A stretch of DNA of 64,000 nt from an uncultured Muribaculum sp. (GTDB taxonomy: Bacteria; Bacteroidota; Bacteroidia; Bacteroidales; Muribaculaceae). Positions 7,726-16,979 of this stretch are shown here, in pieces. The stretch spans positions 168,892 through 232,891 of the forward strand of contig CAJTSK010000001.1 in NCBI GenBank assembly GCA_910578835.1, in the 5' to 3' direction. The first letter of the stretch is position 1. The number at the start of each line of letters is the position of its first letter. The position numbers were made by a program, and so were the translations under genes. The notes below the pieces were generated by a model. The model saw only the letters and a list, made by a program, of their open reading frames with translations. It was not told the origin of the DNA and did no database searches.

Positions 7726-10700
7726 TTATCCCCCCCTATCAGCCTTGGAATTAATATATTCGGTCGGAGTCATACCAAACAGCTCCTTAAACGAAGTGGC
7801 AAAATTGTTGGCGTTCTTGAAGCCTGTAAGCGTTGCCGCTTCAGATACGCTAAGATTCTTTTCGCTCATAAGCTTGGCTGCCTGGCGCAGACGCGTGTTG
7901 CGTATGAAGTCTCTTGGCGACTGGTTGGTAAGCTCTTTGAGCTTTCGGTGAAGATGTACACGACTCATGCCCACTTCCTCGGCAAGCATTTCAACCGTAA
8001 TGTCAGGATTTGATATATTTTTGTCAAGCACCTTCATGATGCGCTCCATCAGCTTTTCATCATTTGACGTGGCTGTTATGGTCACTTTCTCGTCGTGGGT
8101 CTGATTGCCGCTGAATATGTTGCGCAGACGCTTGTGAGACAGAAGCAGATTGTTGACCGTAGATATGAGCACATCGATGTTAAACGGCTTCGTGATGTAA
8201 GCGTCGGCACCTGACTCCAGTCCCTCGATATTATCCTTGTCTTGTGATTTTGCCGTCAGGAGTATCACGGGGATATGCTGCAGGTTGATATTTTTCTTTA
8301 TGCGCCGGGTAAGAGCGAGACCGTCAATCTCAGGCATCATCACATCGCTTATTATCAGCGACGGGGCTTTCTTGAAGATTATGTCAAGAGCCTCCTTGCC
8401 GTTGCTGCATTCATCCACTTTATAGCGCTGTGAAAGCTCTTTGCCGATATAATGGCGTATCTCCTCGTCATCCTCAACGACAAGTATCCGTTCGCCGGAT
8501 AGTGTTTTAATCCGGCTCTCTTCCTCAGCGACAGGCTGCTTGGCCGATGAGGAGATGTCAACCGTTTCGGTGGTATCTCGCGGTGATTCGCTTACTACAG
8601 GTGCGAGGGCGATTTCACTCACTTTGAGATGGGTATTGTCGTGAGGTATGCGGATTACAAACCGGGTACCGTTAGTGTCAGGATTGTCTTCCACATTAAT
8701 TGTGCCGTGATGGAGCTTTACGAGCGATTGCACGAGGTGAAGTCCTATGCCGGTGCCCTTGATGTTGCTTATGTCGACCTGATAGAAACGGTTGAATATA
8801 TGTTCGCGGTCCTCTTCCGGGATACCGATGCCGGTGTCGGTCACTGAAATTTCGACATATTCCCCAAGAGGCGAGTTGTCATCGGGGTTTACTCCTGTGG
8901 TAAGCTTAATGTCGATTTTTCCGCCGTCGGGGGTGAATTTTACCGCGTTGGAGAGCAGATTTGATATGATTTTGTCAAAATGTGCCGGGTCAACCCACGC
9001 TTTTACCTCTTTTTCTTCATGATTGAATGTCAATGATATGTTGCGGTCGGCTGTCACCTGAGAGAATGTGCCACACAGATCCTCTATAACCGGCACAAGG
9101 TCGGTCTCAGAGAATGTAAGCTGCATCTGGCTCTTGTCAATCTTGCGTATATCCATAATCTCGTTGACAAGGCGCAGTATTCGCTTGGCATTGCGGAGTA
9201 TAAGGGAGTACTCTTTCTGGCGCGTGCTGTCAGTGTCGCTCTTGATTAGTTTTTCGAGCGGACTTATGACAAGGGTGAGCGGAGTGCGTATCTCGTGAGA
9301 GATATTGGTGAAAAATTGCAGTCGGGCCTCTTTCATCATGTCGATATTTTCGCGCTCCATCCGCTCGCGCTTCCTGCGCTGGCGGTTTTTATGCTGAAAC
9401 CAGATATACCACGCGATTGCGCCGATTATCAGGGCATATGCGAGCCACGCGATGCCGGAGTTGTACCATATCGGGGCAATGTCAATCTTGATTGACACCT
9501 CGTCGGAGTGCACGTCATTGTCGACAGCTTTTACCCGTAGGGTGTGCATTCCCGGATTGATGTTGCTGAAGTTCACGCGGTTGACATTGTAGGGTAGGGT
9601 TTCCCAGTCGTCATCGTCAAGTGAATACATGAACACCACCGATTCGGGGCGGTTAAGTTCAAAGGTGCTGAACTCGACCGAAAACGAGTTGTCGTTGTGA
9701 GAGAGCTTAATAAGGTCTGATTCGTAAATCGGCTTGTCGATGATATTGCGCTTACCTGACATCATCCCTACCTTTACCGGATTTCCGTGTAGGTAAAAGT
9801 CGACTATTCGTGTGGTGTATTTTATGCCACGGTTTTTAATGTCATTAGGTGAGAAGTAAGTGATACCGTTCATGCCTCCGAAATACATTATGCCGCGGCT
9901 GTCTTTATAAGACACGTTTTTATAAAATTCGTTGCTTTGCAGTCCGTCGTCGGCATGAAAGTTAGAAAATTTGACGGCTGACGTGTCGAAGCGCGAGAGT
10001 CCGGAGCTTGTGCTGAGCCACAAAGCGTTGACACCTTCTCCCTGAATTGCATATATGGTGTTTGACGGGAGACCGTCGGCAGTGGTGTATGTGACGGTTT
10101 CCCCGGTTTCGGGGTCATAGCAGAAAAGACCGGTTGAAGAGCCACACCATATCTTTCCGTTAGGCTCCTCGTAGATGCAATATATGATGGTGCTTGATTT
10201 TATCGATGAAACTACGGGGGTGGCTTCGTTGCAGTTGTCGGCGGCAAATAGTCCGTCATATGTGCCCAGATATAGCCGCTGTGAGTTTTGTGAGTATAAT
10301 ATGGCTCCTACCCACAGGTTTATTTTAGATGAAATGGCATTATTGTTGACCACTTCTTTAGTCGAGGGGTTGTAGGTGAATACTCCGTTACCCATGGAGG
10401 CAATCCATATATTGCCGGTGTTGTCGCGAGAAAATCCGTAGACACTTAGTGCCGTACGTGTATCGTTGGTTTCGATATACTCAAATTTTCCGGTGGCTTT
10501 TTCGAGAAGTCCCCAGCCCTCAATATAGGAGCCGATGTAAAGATAGTCGCCGGCATCCATCATGCCCATGATTACTGTGGGTATGCCTTTCGTGTAATGA
10601 TACTTGAGCGATAAGTCGGGATTGAGCGCGTATATACCTCCCTTGTCAGTGCCGACCCATAACACTCCATGCTCATCTTTGCGGAGTGTGGTCACACACT

Positions 10701-11763
10701 TGTCGCCAATAACGTTGTGTAACACCGACCGATTTCCTATATAGCCGAAAGTGCTCTGTTGTTCAGGAAACATCACGACTCCCTTTTGGAATATACCGAG
10801 CCAGAAGTTGTCGAAATTATCTTTAATCACATGGTGCACCTTGGTGCCAGGAAGCGAGAAGTCGAGATTGCCGCGGAAGAAATCTTTTATCACCCCTGTT
10901 CGCGGATTGAATGTTTTCAGACCCTGTCCGTCGGTGGCGATGAAGATAAGTCCTGTAACCGGGTCACTGAATAGATTCTTTATAGACAGGTCTTCGTTGT
11001 CTTCAGGTGTAAAATGGGTAAACGTTTCATTTGTCGGGTCATAGCAGTATAATCCGGTGCGTAGACTTCCGGTATAGATTTTGCAGTCGACACCTATCGT
11101 CATAGTCTCAAGGAATCGTTTAGCCGGATGATTTAGATTGGTCAGATTACCATTCTTGTCTATGCGGTAAAAATGCTTTATTTCCGTGTTCTCGCCCAAT
11201 ACCCATAGGTTGCTGTCATTGTCTTCTACTATTCGGTAGGGAATTGAATTGAGTGGTGGGTTGTATTCTAATTTCTTGATGATGATTTTGTCATCTCTGG
11301 TTTCTTCCAGTTTGAAAATGTCATCGTTGAGCATCAGGATATCCCCGTTTTTACGCTCTAACATTCGCGTTACCGGTCTTGTGGTAATTACTCCTTCTGT
11401 CGTTACTACAGGCAGCTTTTTGGAAAAGCTGTCGGTGCCTCGGTTATAAATCTGCAATCCTCCGTAAGTGCTTATAAAAAGGCGGTGGTCGCTAAACTCA
11501 AAAATCGGATTTACAAAATTATGGCATAGAGATGTAGAGTCATCAGGAATATTGTGATATACCGTGAATTTAGAGCCGTCGTAGCGGTTGAGTCCGTCTT
11601 CTGTGGCTATCCATATCATGCCATAGCTGTCCTGAAATATCTGGTTGACAAGACTGCTTGACAGGTCGTGATTGGAGGTAAAATACTGATGTGACTGGGC
11701 GTTTGCTGACAGCAGTGACAGCAAACTCAGCGACAATAGTAAAATTACTTTTTTTATTGTCAT
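7726..11763 (-). CDS. Hybrid two-component system regulator (HTCS)
   Basis: A one-protein sensor and regulator of about 1345 residues. In order: a signal peptide; two seven-bladed periplasmic propellers made of Reg_prop repeats; a Y_Y_Y domain; one transmembrane helix (IAWLAYALIIGAIAWYIW); HisKA with SHEIRTP (His823); an ATPase domain (LSNAVKFTPDGG); a receiver with phospho-acceptor Asp1140 (SDVMMPE); and a C-terminal AraC-type helix-turn-helix. Such proteins bind an oligosaccharide in the periplasm and switch on polysaccharide utilisation genes. The frame is open from an upstream ATG at 11802, but the ATG at 11763 starts directly at the signal peptide (MTIKKVILLL) and leaves room for a leader after the promoter. 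Likely targets are the flanking xylanase operon or the first CAZyme operon. Confidence 0.95.
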   Translation of the reverse strand: MTIKKVILLLSLSLLSLLSANAQSHQYFTSNHDLSSSLVNQIFQDSYGMIWIATEDGLNRYDGSKFTVYHNIPDDSTSLCHNFVNPIFEFSDHRLFISTYGGLQIYNRGTDSFSKKLPVVTTEGVITTRPVTRMLERKNGDILMLNDDIFKLEETRDDKIIIKKLEYNPPLNSIPYRIVEDNDSNLWVLGENTEIKHFYRIDKNGNLTNLNHPAKRFLETMTIGVDCKIYTGSLRTGLYCYDPTNETFTHFTPEDNEDLSIKNLFSDPVTGLIFIATDGQGLKTFNPRTGVIKDFFRGNLDFSLPGTKVHHVIKDNFDNFWLGIFQKGVVMFPEQQSTFGYIGNRSVLHNVIGDKCVTTLRKDEHGVLWVGTDKGGIYALNPDLSLKYHYTKGIPTVIMGMMDAGDYLYIGSYIEGWGLLEKATGKFEYIETNDTRTALSVYGFSRDNTGNIWIASMGNGVFTYNPSTKEVVNNNAISSKINLWVGAILYSQNSQRLYLGTYDGLFAADNCNEATPVVSSIKSSTIIYCIYEEPNGKIWCGSSTGLFCYDPETGETVTYTTADGLPSNTIYAIQGEGVNALWLSTSSGLSRFDTSAVKFSNFHADDGLQSNEFYKNVSYKDSRGIMYFGGMNGITYFSPNDIKNRGIKYTTRIVDFYLHGNPVKVGMMSGKRNIIDKPIYESDLIKLSHNDNSFSVEFSTFELNRPESVVFMYSLDDDDWETLPYNVNRVNFSNINPGMHTLRVKAVDNDVHSDEVSIKIDIAPIWYNSGIAWLAYALIIGAIAWYIWFQHKNRQRRKRERMERENIDMMKEARLQFFTNISHEIRTPLTLVISPLEKLIKSDTDSTRQKEYSLILRNAKRILRLVNEIMDIRKIDKSQMQLTFSETDLVPVIEDLCGTFSQVTADRNISLTFNHEEKEVKAWVDPAHFDKIISNLLSNAVKFTPDGGKIDIKLTTGVNPDDNSPLGEYVEISVTDTGIGIPEEDREHIFNRFYQVDISNIKGTGIGLHLVQSLVKLHHGTINVEDNPDTNGTRFVIRIPHDNTHLKVSEIALAPVVSESPRDTTETVDISSSAKQPVAEEESRIKTLSGERILVVEDDEEIRHYIGKELSQRYKVDECSNGKEALDIIFKKAPSLIISDVMMPEIDGLALTRRIKKNINLQHIPVILLTAKSQDKDNIEGLESGADAYITKPFNIDVLISTVNNLLLSHKRLRNIFSGNQTHDEKVTITATSNDEKLMERIMKVLDKNISNPDITVEMLAEEVGMSRVHLHRKLKELTNQSPRDFIRNTRLRQAAKLMSEKNLSVSEAATLTGFKNANNFATSFKELFGMTPTEYINSKADRGG

Positions 11764-11814
11764 AGATTTTAAGGTAGTTAATAGCTTTAGCGGTTCAATC
11801 AAAATTCTACTTTA

Positions 11815-11822
11815 CAAATTTA
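11815..11822 (-). promoter_or_regulatory. -7 element of the HTCS promoter
   Basis: On the minus strand the sequence reads TAAATTTG, a full match to the Bacteroidetes TAnnTTTG element. It lies about 50 bases upstream of the chosen HTCS start. No clear -33 TTTG at the usual spacing was seen. Confidence 0.45.
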
Positions 11823-11880
11823 GCTAAAATCAAGCAAACCGCTTTGTTTTATGTCATGTTTTAACGTCTATTTTAACAGC

Positions 11881-11937
11881 GTACAGAGCGGGTAAAAACC
11901 GGAGTGTTTTTTTACCTGCCCTGTAGCTGCTCTGTAC
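11881..11937 (-). terminator. Nested inverted repeat after the GH10 gene, probable terminator
   Basis: GTACAGAGC at 11881-11889 pairs perfectly with GCTCTGTAC at 11929-11937, and inside it GGTAAAAA pairs with TTTTTACC. It lies 18 bases after the GH10 stop and before the HTCS promoter region, so it can end the xylanase operon. The T-tract on the minus side is weak, so it could also be a protein-binding site. Confidence 0.4.
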
Positions 11938-11954
11938 AAAATAGACCGTTACGA

Positions 11955-13706
11955 TTATTGTATGATTATTTTCTTTCTGTCGATTATATATAGTCCCGGG
12001 TTAAGGGTTTTAATTGATTCACGCTTGAACTGGTGTTTTACGAGTCGTCCCGTGATGTCGTATACGTCGACATAGGGGCTTAGCTCCGGTTGCGGTTCTT
12101 CGACGGTGATGTCGTCAATTCCGGCAGCGTGGTCGCGTGCCCATGATTCAAGAGTATTGCGAAGAGCGAAAAACGCGTATTTCGGCTTATATTTTGAGTC
12201 GAAAAGCAGCGGGTCGGGACTGCGCCATGACTTGTCGTCGGTCACGCCCCATACCACGAAGTTGCGTATGTGGTCATACTTCAGCGCAACATCCATCAGC
12301 GCCTTGTAATCTTCGCCCTGGCGTATGTGCTGCTCGTAATTGCCCGCTTCCCAGGTGGTGATGTCAAGCTCTGTAAGGCTCACTTCTAACCCGAGGTCGG
12401 CATAACGCTTCACGTTGTTTTCAAATTTTGTAGCATCTACACCCAGACCAAGGTGACACTGGAAGCCTACGCCGTGAACGGGTATGTTGCTTTTAAGCAG
12501 GCGTTTAACCAGATTGTAGTATGCCTCTGTTTTTGCGTCACCCTTGAAGTCGGCACCATAATCGTTGATATAAAGTATAGCTTCCGGGTCGGCGCGATGG
12601 GCATATACAAATGCCGAGTCGAGAAAATCTTCTCCGATGACATTGTACCATACCGACTTACGCATGTTGTATTTGGTCGGCTGGCTGTACACTATGCTCT
12701 GATTGTCGTCAAGACACTCGTTGACTACATCCCACTCCCTGATTTTACCCTTGTAATGGGTCATGACGGTGGTGATATGGTCTTTCATGATTTGAAGCAG
12801 TTCATCGCGGGTATATCCCTTTCCACCGTTACCTTTATCGTTTTTGTAGCCGTCGGAGGTGACCCAGGGGAGTGTCTGTGAATGCCACACAAGTGTGTGA
12901 CCGCGTATTTCCATGCCGTGACGCTCGGCAAGACCGACAAGGCGGTCGGCATCCCACCAGGAGAATTTTCCTTTCTCCGGCTGAAGATATGCCGGTTTCA
13001 TCTGGTTTTCGCCAACTACGATATTGAAATTGCTGTAGATGGTCTGTGCGGCTATCTTCTGGTCGTTGACAACATCGTCGTTCCATGCCGGGACAGCACA
13101 TCCGAAACCTATGCCACACTTGTCGGCGTGGTAGCGGAGTGTTTCCTCCGGATTGGTCATGTCGTAGTCGCTTTCGGTTGAGATGACGCGGATATTGTCA
13201 AGGTAATACTCCATATCTATGGAGTTGAAGCCGATATAGAACTTATCGCTTGTGGAGTTGACCGGATTAATGGGATAGGTGCGTGATACCCATTTACCGG
13301 TTTCTCCCTGATGGACAAACTCGTTGTCGACATTATGGAGATATTCGTCGCCAATGCCGCAGCGGAACTGGCGGTAATGGTCAGTCTCGGTATTGGGGCG
13401 GTAGAGATCAAACGCAATGAGCCCGTAGCCGTCAGCGAGATCTTCGGCAGTCACACCGTTCAGGCTTAATTCGGCAAGTGTATTCCAGCTCGCGTTTTTC
13501 ACGTGTAGCACTTTCCCCGGCTTTCCGGTAGGGTCATTTGCTATCTCTGCTTTTGAGGCGGTACTGCCGTCTTCGCTGAAATAGTCTCTCATTGCTACTG
13601 CATCGCCGACAGCGTAATCTTCAAAGTCGAAGAGTAGCTTTTCATCGGCTGTTGCCGTGGTGATTGCCATGGCAGCGCAGAGAATGGTGATAAATTTTTT
13701 ATTCAT
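11955..13706 (-). CDS. GH10 endo-beta-1,4-xylanase with N-terminal accessory domain
   Basis: A 583-residue secreted protein. Residues 1-20 are a signal peptide. Residues 21-170 form a beta-sandwich domain (LLFDFEDYAVGD) shared with the neighbouring 794-residue protein. Residues 185-525 are the GH10 barrel. The acid/base Glu330 lies in WDVVNECLDD and the nucleophile Glu446 in SLTELDIT, with the family motif GHTLVWHSQ. The C-terminus has VYDITGRLV and NPGLYIIDRKK, which resembles a type IX secretion sorting tail. The enzyme should cut internal beta-1,4-xylosyl bonds, probably at the cell surface. It is the second gene of a two-gene operon, 16 bases behind its partner. No SusC/SusD pair is present beside it. 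Confidence 0.93.
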   Translation of the reverse strand: MNKKFITILCAAMAITTATADEKLLFDFEDYAVGDAVAMRDYFSEDGSTASKAEIANDPTGKPGKVLHVKNASWNTLAELSLNGVTAEDLADGYGLIAFDLYRPNTETDHYRQFRCGIGDEYLHNVDNEFVHQGETGKWVSRTYPINPVNSTSDKFYIGFNSIDMEYYLDNIRVISTESDYDMTNPEETLRYHADKCGIGFGCAVPAWNDDVVNDQKIAAQTIYSNFNIVVGENQMKPAYLQPEKGKFSWWDADRLVGLAERHGMEIRGHTLVWHSQTLPWVTSDGYKNDKGNGGKGYTRDELLQIMKDHITTVMTHYKGKIREWDVVNECLDDNQSIVYSQPTKYNMRKSVWYNVIGEDFLDSAFVYAHRADPEAILYINDYGADFKGDAKTEAYYNLVKRLLKSNIPVHGVGFQCHLGLGVDATKFENNVKRYADLGLEVSLTELDITTWEAGNYEQHIRQGEDYKALMDVALKYDHIRNFVVWGVTDDKSWRSPDPLLFDSKYKPKYAFFALRNTLESWARDHAAGIDDITVEEPQPELSPYVDVYDITGRLVKHQFKRESIKTLNPGLYIIDRKKIIIQ

Positions 13707-13722
13707 TGATATTAAGGTTGAG

Positions 13723-16107
13723 TTATTTTTTCAATATAAGTTTGGTAGAACGGTTGCCGTAGGTCACCATGATTATGCCGTTGAGATTATCGACAGGGAT
13801 GGCGTTGATGCCGCTTGTGGCGACGGCACTTCCGAGCAATAGCCCGTCGAGAGCATAGAGGTTGATTGTTTCTCCTTCGGTGGCATCGCTTATGAAGAGT
13901 ATGCCATCATTGACATAGGGTTGAGTGTCACCGGCGGTCAGCTTGTCGAGCGACGCGTTCTTGTCGGCGATGAGCACGACTGCATAGCTGTCGGTGCTTT
14001 CGCGCTCTTCAATACGCCATCCTTTCGGAGCGTCAAGGTCAAACACCCATTTTGCTGACTCGTCAAGCGCCTCTTTCTTTTGGGCTGAGATGATGGTAAA
14101 CTCGTCACCGTCGTTGAATGCGGCATCGGTGGCTACCGAGAGTTTTATAAGCGGCATCTTGTCGCTCTCTTCAAATTCTTCGGTAAGATTGTAATAGCGT
14201 ACAGCATTGCTCACTTCCACCTTGTCGCAGCCGTCGGCACCAATCTCGACTTCTATCCGTGTTGACGGTCGTACGATTAGTGATACCGGTGTGTCGCCGA
14301 CAAAATCAGCAAGTGTCAGTGTACCGATGTTATCGTTTCCTGGCTGTAGCGTGCCAAACAAGTCGATATTTCCGCCGATACTGCCTGAGCCGCCGAGTAT
14401 TGCATCGCTTTTTACAAATATCTGTGTCTCGTCGATTTCGTGCATGGCACCGGTGCCTCCTGAGAGTTTGCCGTTGCGGGCTTCTTCTGTGTTATTGCTT
14501 ACGAGTACTCTACCATCTTGTATCCTTATGCCTCCGGTAAGGCGGTTGCGGTTGTTGGTGATGGTATAAGTGCCGTTACCTTCCTTGACCAGTCCGAGGA
14601 GCTGACCGCTTACCACTTTGCCATCTTTTTCCGGCGGACACATGCGTCCTGACAATGTGCCGTCAGTGCCGGTGGTGCCGAGTATGAAATATGAACGTGC
14701 TTTTTCCGATGACTTATAGTAGCCGTAGAGGGTGGCATTTTCGGCAAGTTGCAGCTCGCCTATGCACACTCCGCGGTCATTGCCTTCGGTGGCAAGAGCT
14801 GTGCCGTCAGTGGCGATTACCTTGCAATGCTCAAATACGTGGTTTGTGCGGCTGATGTTATAATCGTCGGGGCTGAATGCCTTGTTGCCTTCAAATACAA
14901 GACCGTAAAAGCCTGCCGTGGAAATGACTTCTTTGTAAGGATATAGGGTCACTGTGCCGGAGTAGGCGCTCCAGTCGGGTTGCACCTTGTTTTTCTGGTG
15001 TCCCATATATGAACGTTCTCCCCCGCAATAGATATTTATGTCGCCGGAACCTGTTACCGTAGATGTCCAGTAAGTATAGCGGGATGTGTACACATCGACA
15101 GGATTGCCGTTCAAGATGATGGGCGTTTCGACAACGGTGTAGTTATTTGCCGTGTTGTTGAGGCAAAAATCGATTGCGCCTTCTGTCGCATTGATAGATT
15201 TCCCCAGCCCTGCGACTGCATCGGTGGAGGCTATGCGCAGACGTCCGTTCTTGAGGCTTGTGCCTCCTTCAAGCTCGTTGGCTATGCCAAGCGTCACGTC
15301 GGCACCATTGTCTACGACAAGTGTTCCGCGACCTGTAATCTTTCCCCCGTTTTCACCGGGCAGAATGGCATAGGCGTGACGATTATTGTTAAATGTGACA
15401 TCAAAAGCCTTGATTGTGCCGTCGGTTTTCACGATTTGGTCAGCACCGGGAGTGTCGTTGAATATTGCGCTGTTGCCCTCATGGAATGCTACAGGCGAGG
15501 TTCCGTCGGTGAAGTTGGTGGTAGTCGCCATGTCCCAGACATTTGACTTTTCGCCGGTCCATATTACGGTTCCGGAGCTTTCCGACGCGAGCCCCGACAA
15601 TACTATATTGTCAAGATAATAATCGGCTTTATCATTGTTAAATCCGATATAGAGAGTCGTGGCGTTGTTTTTTACTGTTTTAAGATTGTAGTTGCGCTTT
15701 TGCCACTTACCTTCTTCTTCCTGATAGGGATATCCTTCATCGCGATACAGCTCGTCGTCGCCGAGCATAATCACCCATTGCATGTAGTCGTCGTCGGAAG
15801 AGGCGAGGCGCAGCAGGTCAAATTGCAGGGTCTGATATGTGTCACAGAAATTTTGTCCGGTTATCCCTTCGGGAAGAGGAAGAGCCACGAGTGTCTCCCA
15901 TGAATCTGACTTTACGCATAATACTTTGTTGGCGTCGTTAGTGTAATCCTCTGTAACAATAGCAGAAGCATTTGCAATCTCACCTTTGATATGTTTCATC
16001 TCGAAGACATCGCCTATGGCATTGCCCTCGAAGTCGTGGAAGTTAAGTTCTGCAGCGGCGGATGAAAGAGCTGTGCATCCGGCTAACAAGATTGGCAGTT
16101 GTTTCAT
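13723..16107 (-). CDS. Large secreted beta-helix protein, partner of the GH10 xylanase
   Basis: A 794-residue protein with a signal peptide. Residues 20-165 form a domain clearly similar to the N-terminal domain of the GH10 protein (NFHDFEGNAIGD, SDSWETLVALPLP, DYYLDNI). Residues 175-640 carry Gly/Asn/Thr-rich repeats such as GRGTLVVDNGADVTLG, GNGTYTITNNRNRLTGG and LSGGTGAM, of the autotransporter-associated beta-strand (passenger) type, so a long right-handed beta-helix is expected. The end (YGNRSTKLILKK) resembles a short sorting tail. No catalytic residues were recognised and there is no autotransporter beta-barrel. The shared domain and operon suggest a surface glycan-binding or cell-surface role in xylan use; this is inference. 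Confidence 0.7.
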   Translation of the reverse strand: MKQLPILLAGCTALSSAAAELNFHDFEGNAIGDVFEMKHIKGEIANASAIVTEDYTNDANKVLCVKSDSWETLVALPLPEGITGQNFCDTYQTLQFDLLRLASSDDDYMQWVIMLGDDELYRDEGYPYQEEEGKWQKRNYNLKTVKNNATTLYIGFNNDKADYYLDNIVLSGLASESSGTVIWTGEKSNVWDMATTTNFTDGTSPVAFHEGNSAIFNDTPGADQIVKTDGTIKAFDVTFNNNRHAYAILPGENGGKITGRGTLVVDNGADVTLGIANELEGGTSLKNGRLRIASTDAVAGLGKSINATEGAIDFCLNNTANNYTVVETPIILNGNPVDVYTSRYTYWTSTVTGSGDINIYCGGERSYMGHQKNKVQPDWSAYSGTVTLYPYKEVISTAGFYGLVFEGNKAFSPDDYNISRTNHVFEHCKVIATDGTALATEGNDRGVCIGELQLAENATLYGYYKSSEKARSYFILGTTGTDGTLSGRMCPPEKDGKVVSGQLLGLVKEGNGTYTITNNRNRLTGGIRIQDGRVLVSNNTEEARNGKLSGGTGAMHEIDETQIFVKSDAILGGSGSIGGNIDLFGTLQPGNDNIGTLTLADFVGDTPVSLIVRPSTRIEVEIGADGCDKVEVSNAVRYYNLTEEFEESDKMPLIKLSVATDAAFNDGDEFTIISAQKKEALDESAKWVFDLDAPKGWRIEERESTDSYAVVLIADKNASLDKLTAGDTQPYVNDGILFISDATEGETINLYALDGLLLGSAVATSGINAIPVDNLNGIIMVTYGNRSTKLILKK

Positions 16108-16167
16108 AAATTATGCTTCTGTGCGGTATTAAATGATTGTTTGTTCTGTCCAATGTTTTAGGTGCTG

Positions 16168-16199
16168 CAAAAATAAGTTATCGTTTAAATTGTGCCAAA
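16168..16199 (-). promoter_or_regulatory. Promoter of the beta-helix/GH10 operon
   Basis: On the minus strand TTTG (16199-16196) is followed after 20 bases by TATTTTTG (16175-16168), a good match to the Bacteroidetes TTTG/TAnnTTTG promoter. Transcription would begin near 16161, leaving a leader of about 54 bases before the start at 16107. Confidence 0.65.
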
Positions 16200-16204
16200 A
16201 TAAG

Positions 16205-16242
16205 TTGTAACATATGCCTCTGCCTGCGTAACATGTTGTAAC
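16205..16242 (-). promoter_or_regulatory. Phased GTAAC repeats, candidate activator site
   Basis: Three copies of GTAAC (GTTAC on the minus strand) start at 16207, 16228 and 16238. The spacings of 21 and 10 bases are two turns and one turn of the helix. They lie just upstream of the -33 element of the GH10 operon promoter, where an AraC-type activator would bind. The nearby HTCS is the obvious candidate. No other gene occupies 16108-16447. Confidence 0.4.
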
Positions 16243-16303
16243 GCCAATGTGTAAAGTATTTGTAGATAGTACAATAAGTAAGCCCGCTTTTCAGGGTAAA
16301 AAT

Positions 16304-16334
16304 AAAAGTGAGGTGTCTCTCGACGCCTCACTTT
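16304..16334 (-). terminator. Intrinsic terminator of the alpha-glucan operon
   Basis: AAAGTGAGGTG pairs with CGCCTCACTTT (one G-T pair) around an 8- to 9-base loop. On the minus strand it is followed by TATTTTTA. It lies about 115 bases after the stop of the SPOR-domain gene. Confidence 0.6.
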
Positions 16335-16447
16335 ATAATCTACAATCTATAAAAACATATATATTTTGAAAAAACGGTCAAAGAAGAATGTTTCCCAAAT
16401 GTAGGGATTCTATTCTTAAAAGACAAGCGTTTATGTTGCATAACATG

Positions 16448-16972
16448 TTATTTCATCGGGAAAGTTGCCGGAATGAGGAGCCATGGGAATGGTGAGCGTA
16501 TCACCACCGATTTGTCTTTCTGTATTTTCATATATGTCTTTTTGGCTTCCTCGCTGTCGTCGGTCGTGGCGGCCACCACGTAGTAGAGTGGTTCGCCGGT
16601 TTCGAGTACAAACGCGTCGGGGTAGCCGTTTTCACGCAATCGGTTCATCTGGGAGCGGGCGTTGAATATCTGCTTGAACTGGTTTATCACGAGAGAGTAT
16701 CGTTTTACCTGTTCTGGAGTGGTCGTGGATTGGGCTATCTTTACGTTTACTGTCATCATGGGAATTGTGTCGCCATCTACGATAAGGCGCGAGTTGACAG
16801 CTTCGTTGCGTATTTTTTCATACACGGTGTTCTCGATGCCTCGGCTCTCTTCGTTTTTCTGCTTTGCCGCCTCATAGGCTGCGCGGTAGTTTGACTCGTT
16901 GGTCTTACATGAGGTCATGCCTATGGCAAGCGCGGTCATGGCAAATATTGTTAGTCGGGTTGTAAGTTTCAT
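16448..16972 (-). CDS. SPOR-domain lipoprotein
   Basis: A 174-residue lipoprotein (lipobox GMTSC, Cys22). The region from about residue 88 to 160 (YSLVINQFKQIFNA, RENGYPDAFVL, YYVVAATTDD) matches the SPOR fold, which binds denuded peptidoglycan glycans in division septa and related sites. Residues 30-60 form a charged helical linker. It ends the minus-strand operon that carries the phosphodiesterase, amylase and six-hairpin genes, 7 bases after the phosphodiesterase gene. Its link to alpha-glucan use is unclear; it may simply be read from the same transcript. A terminator follows downstream. Confidence 0.8.
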   Translation of the reverse strand: MKLTTRLTIFAMTALAIGMTSCKTNESNYRAAYEAAKQKNEESRGIENTVYEKIRNEAVNSRLIVDGDTIPMMTVNVKIAQSTTTPEQVKRYSLVINQFKQIFNARSQMNRLRENGYPDAFVLETGEPLYYVVAATTDDSEEAKKTYMKIQKDKSVVIRSPFPWLLIPATFPMK

Positions 16973-16979
16973 GATTATG

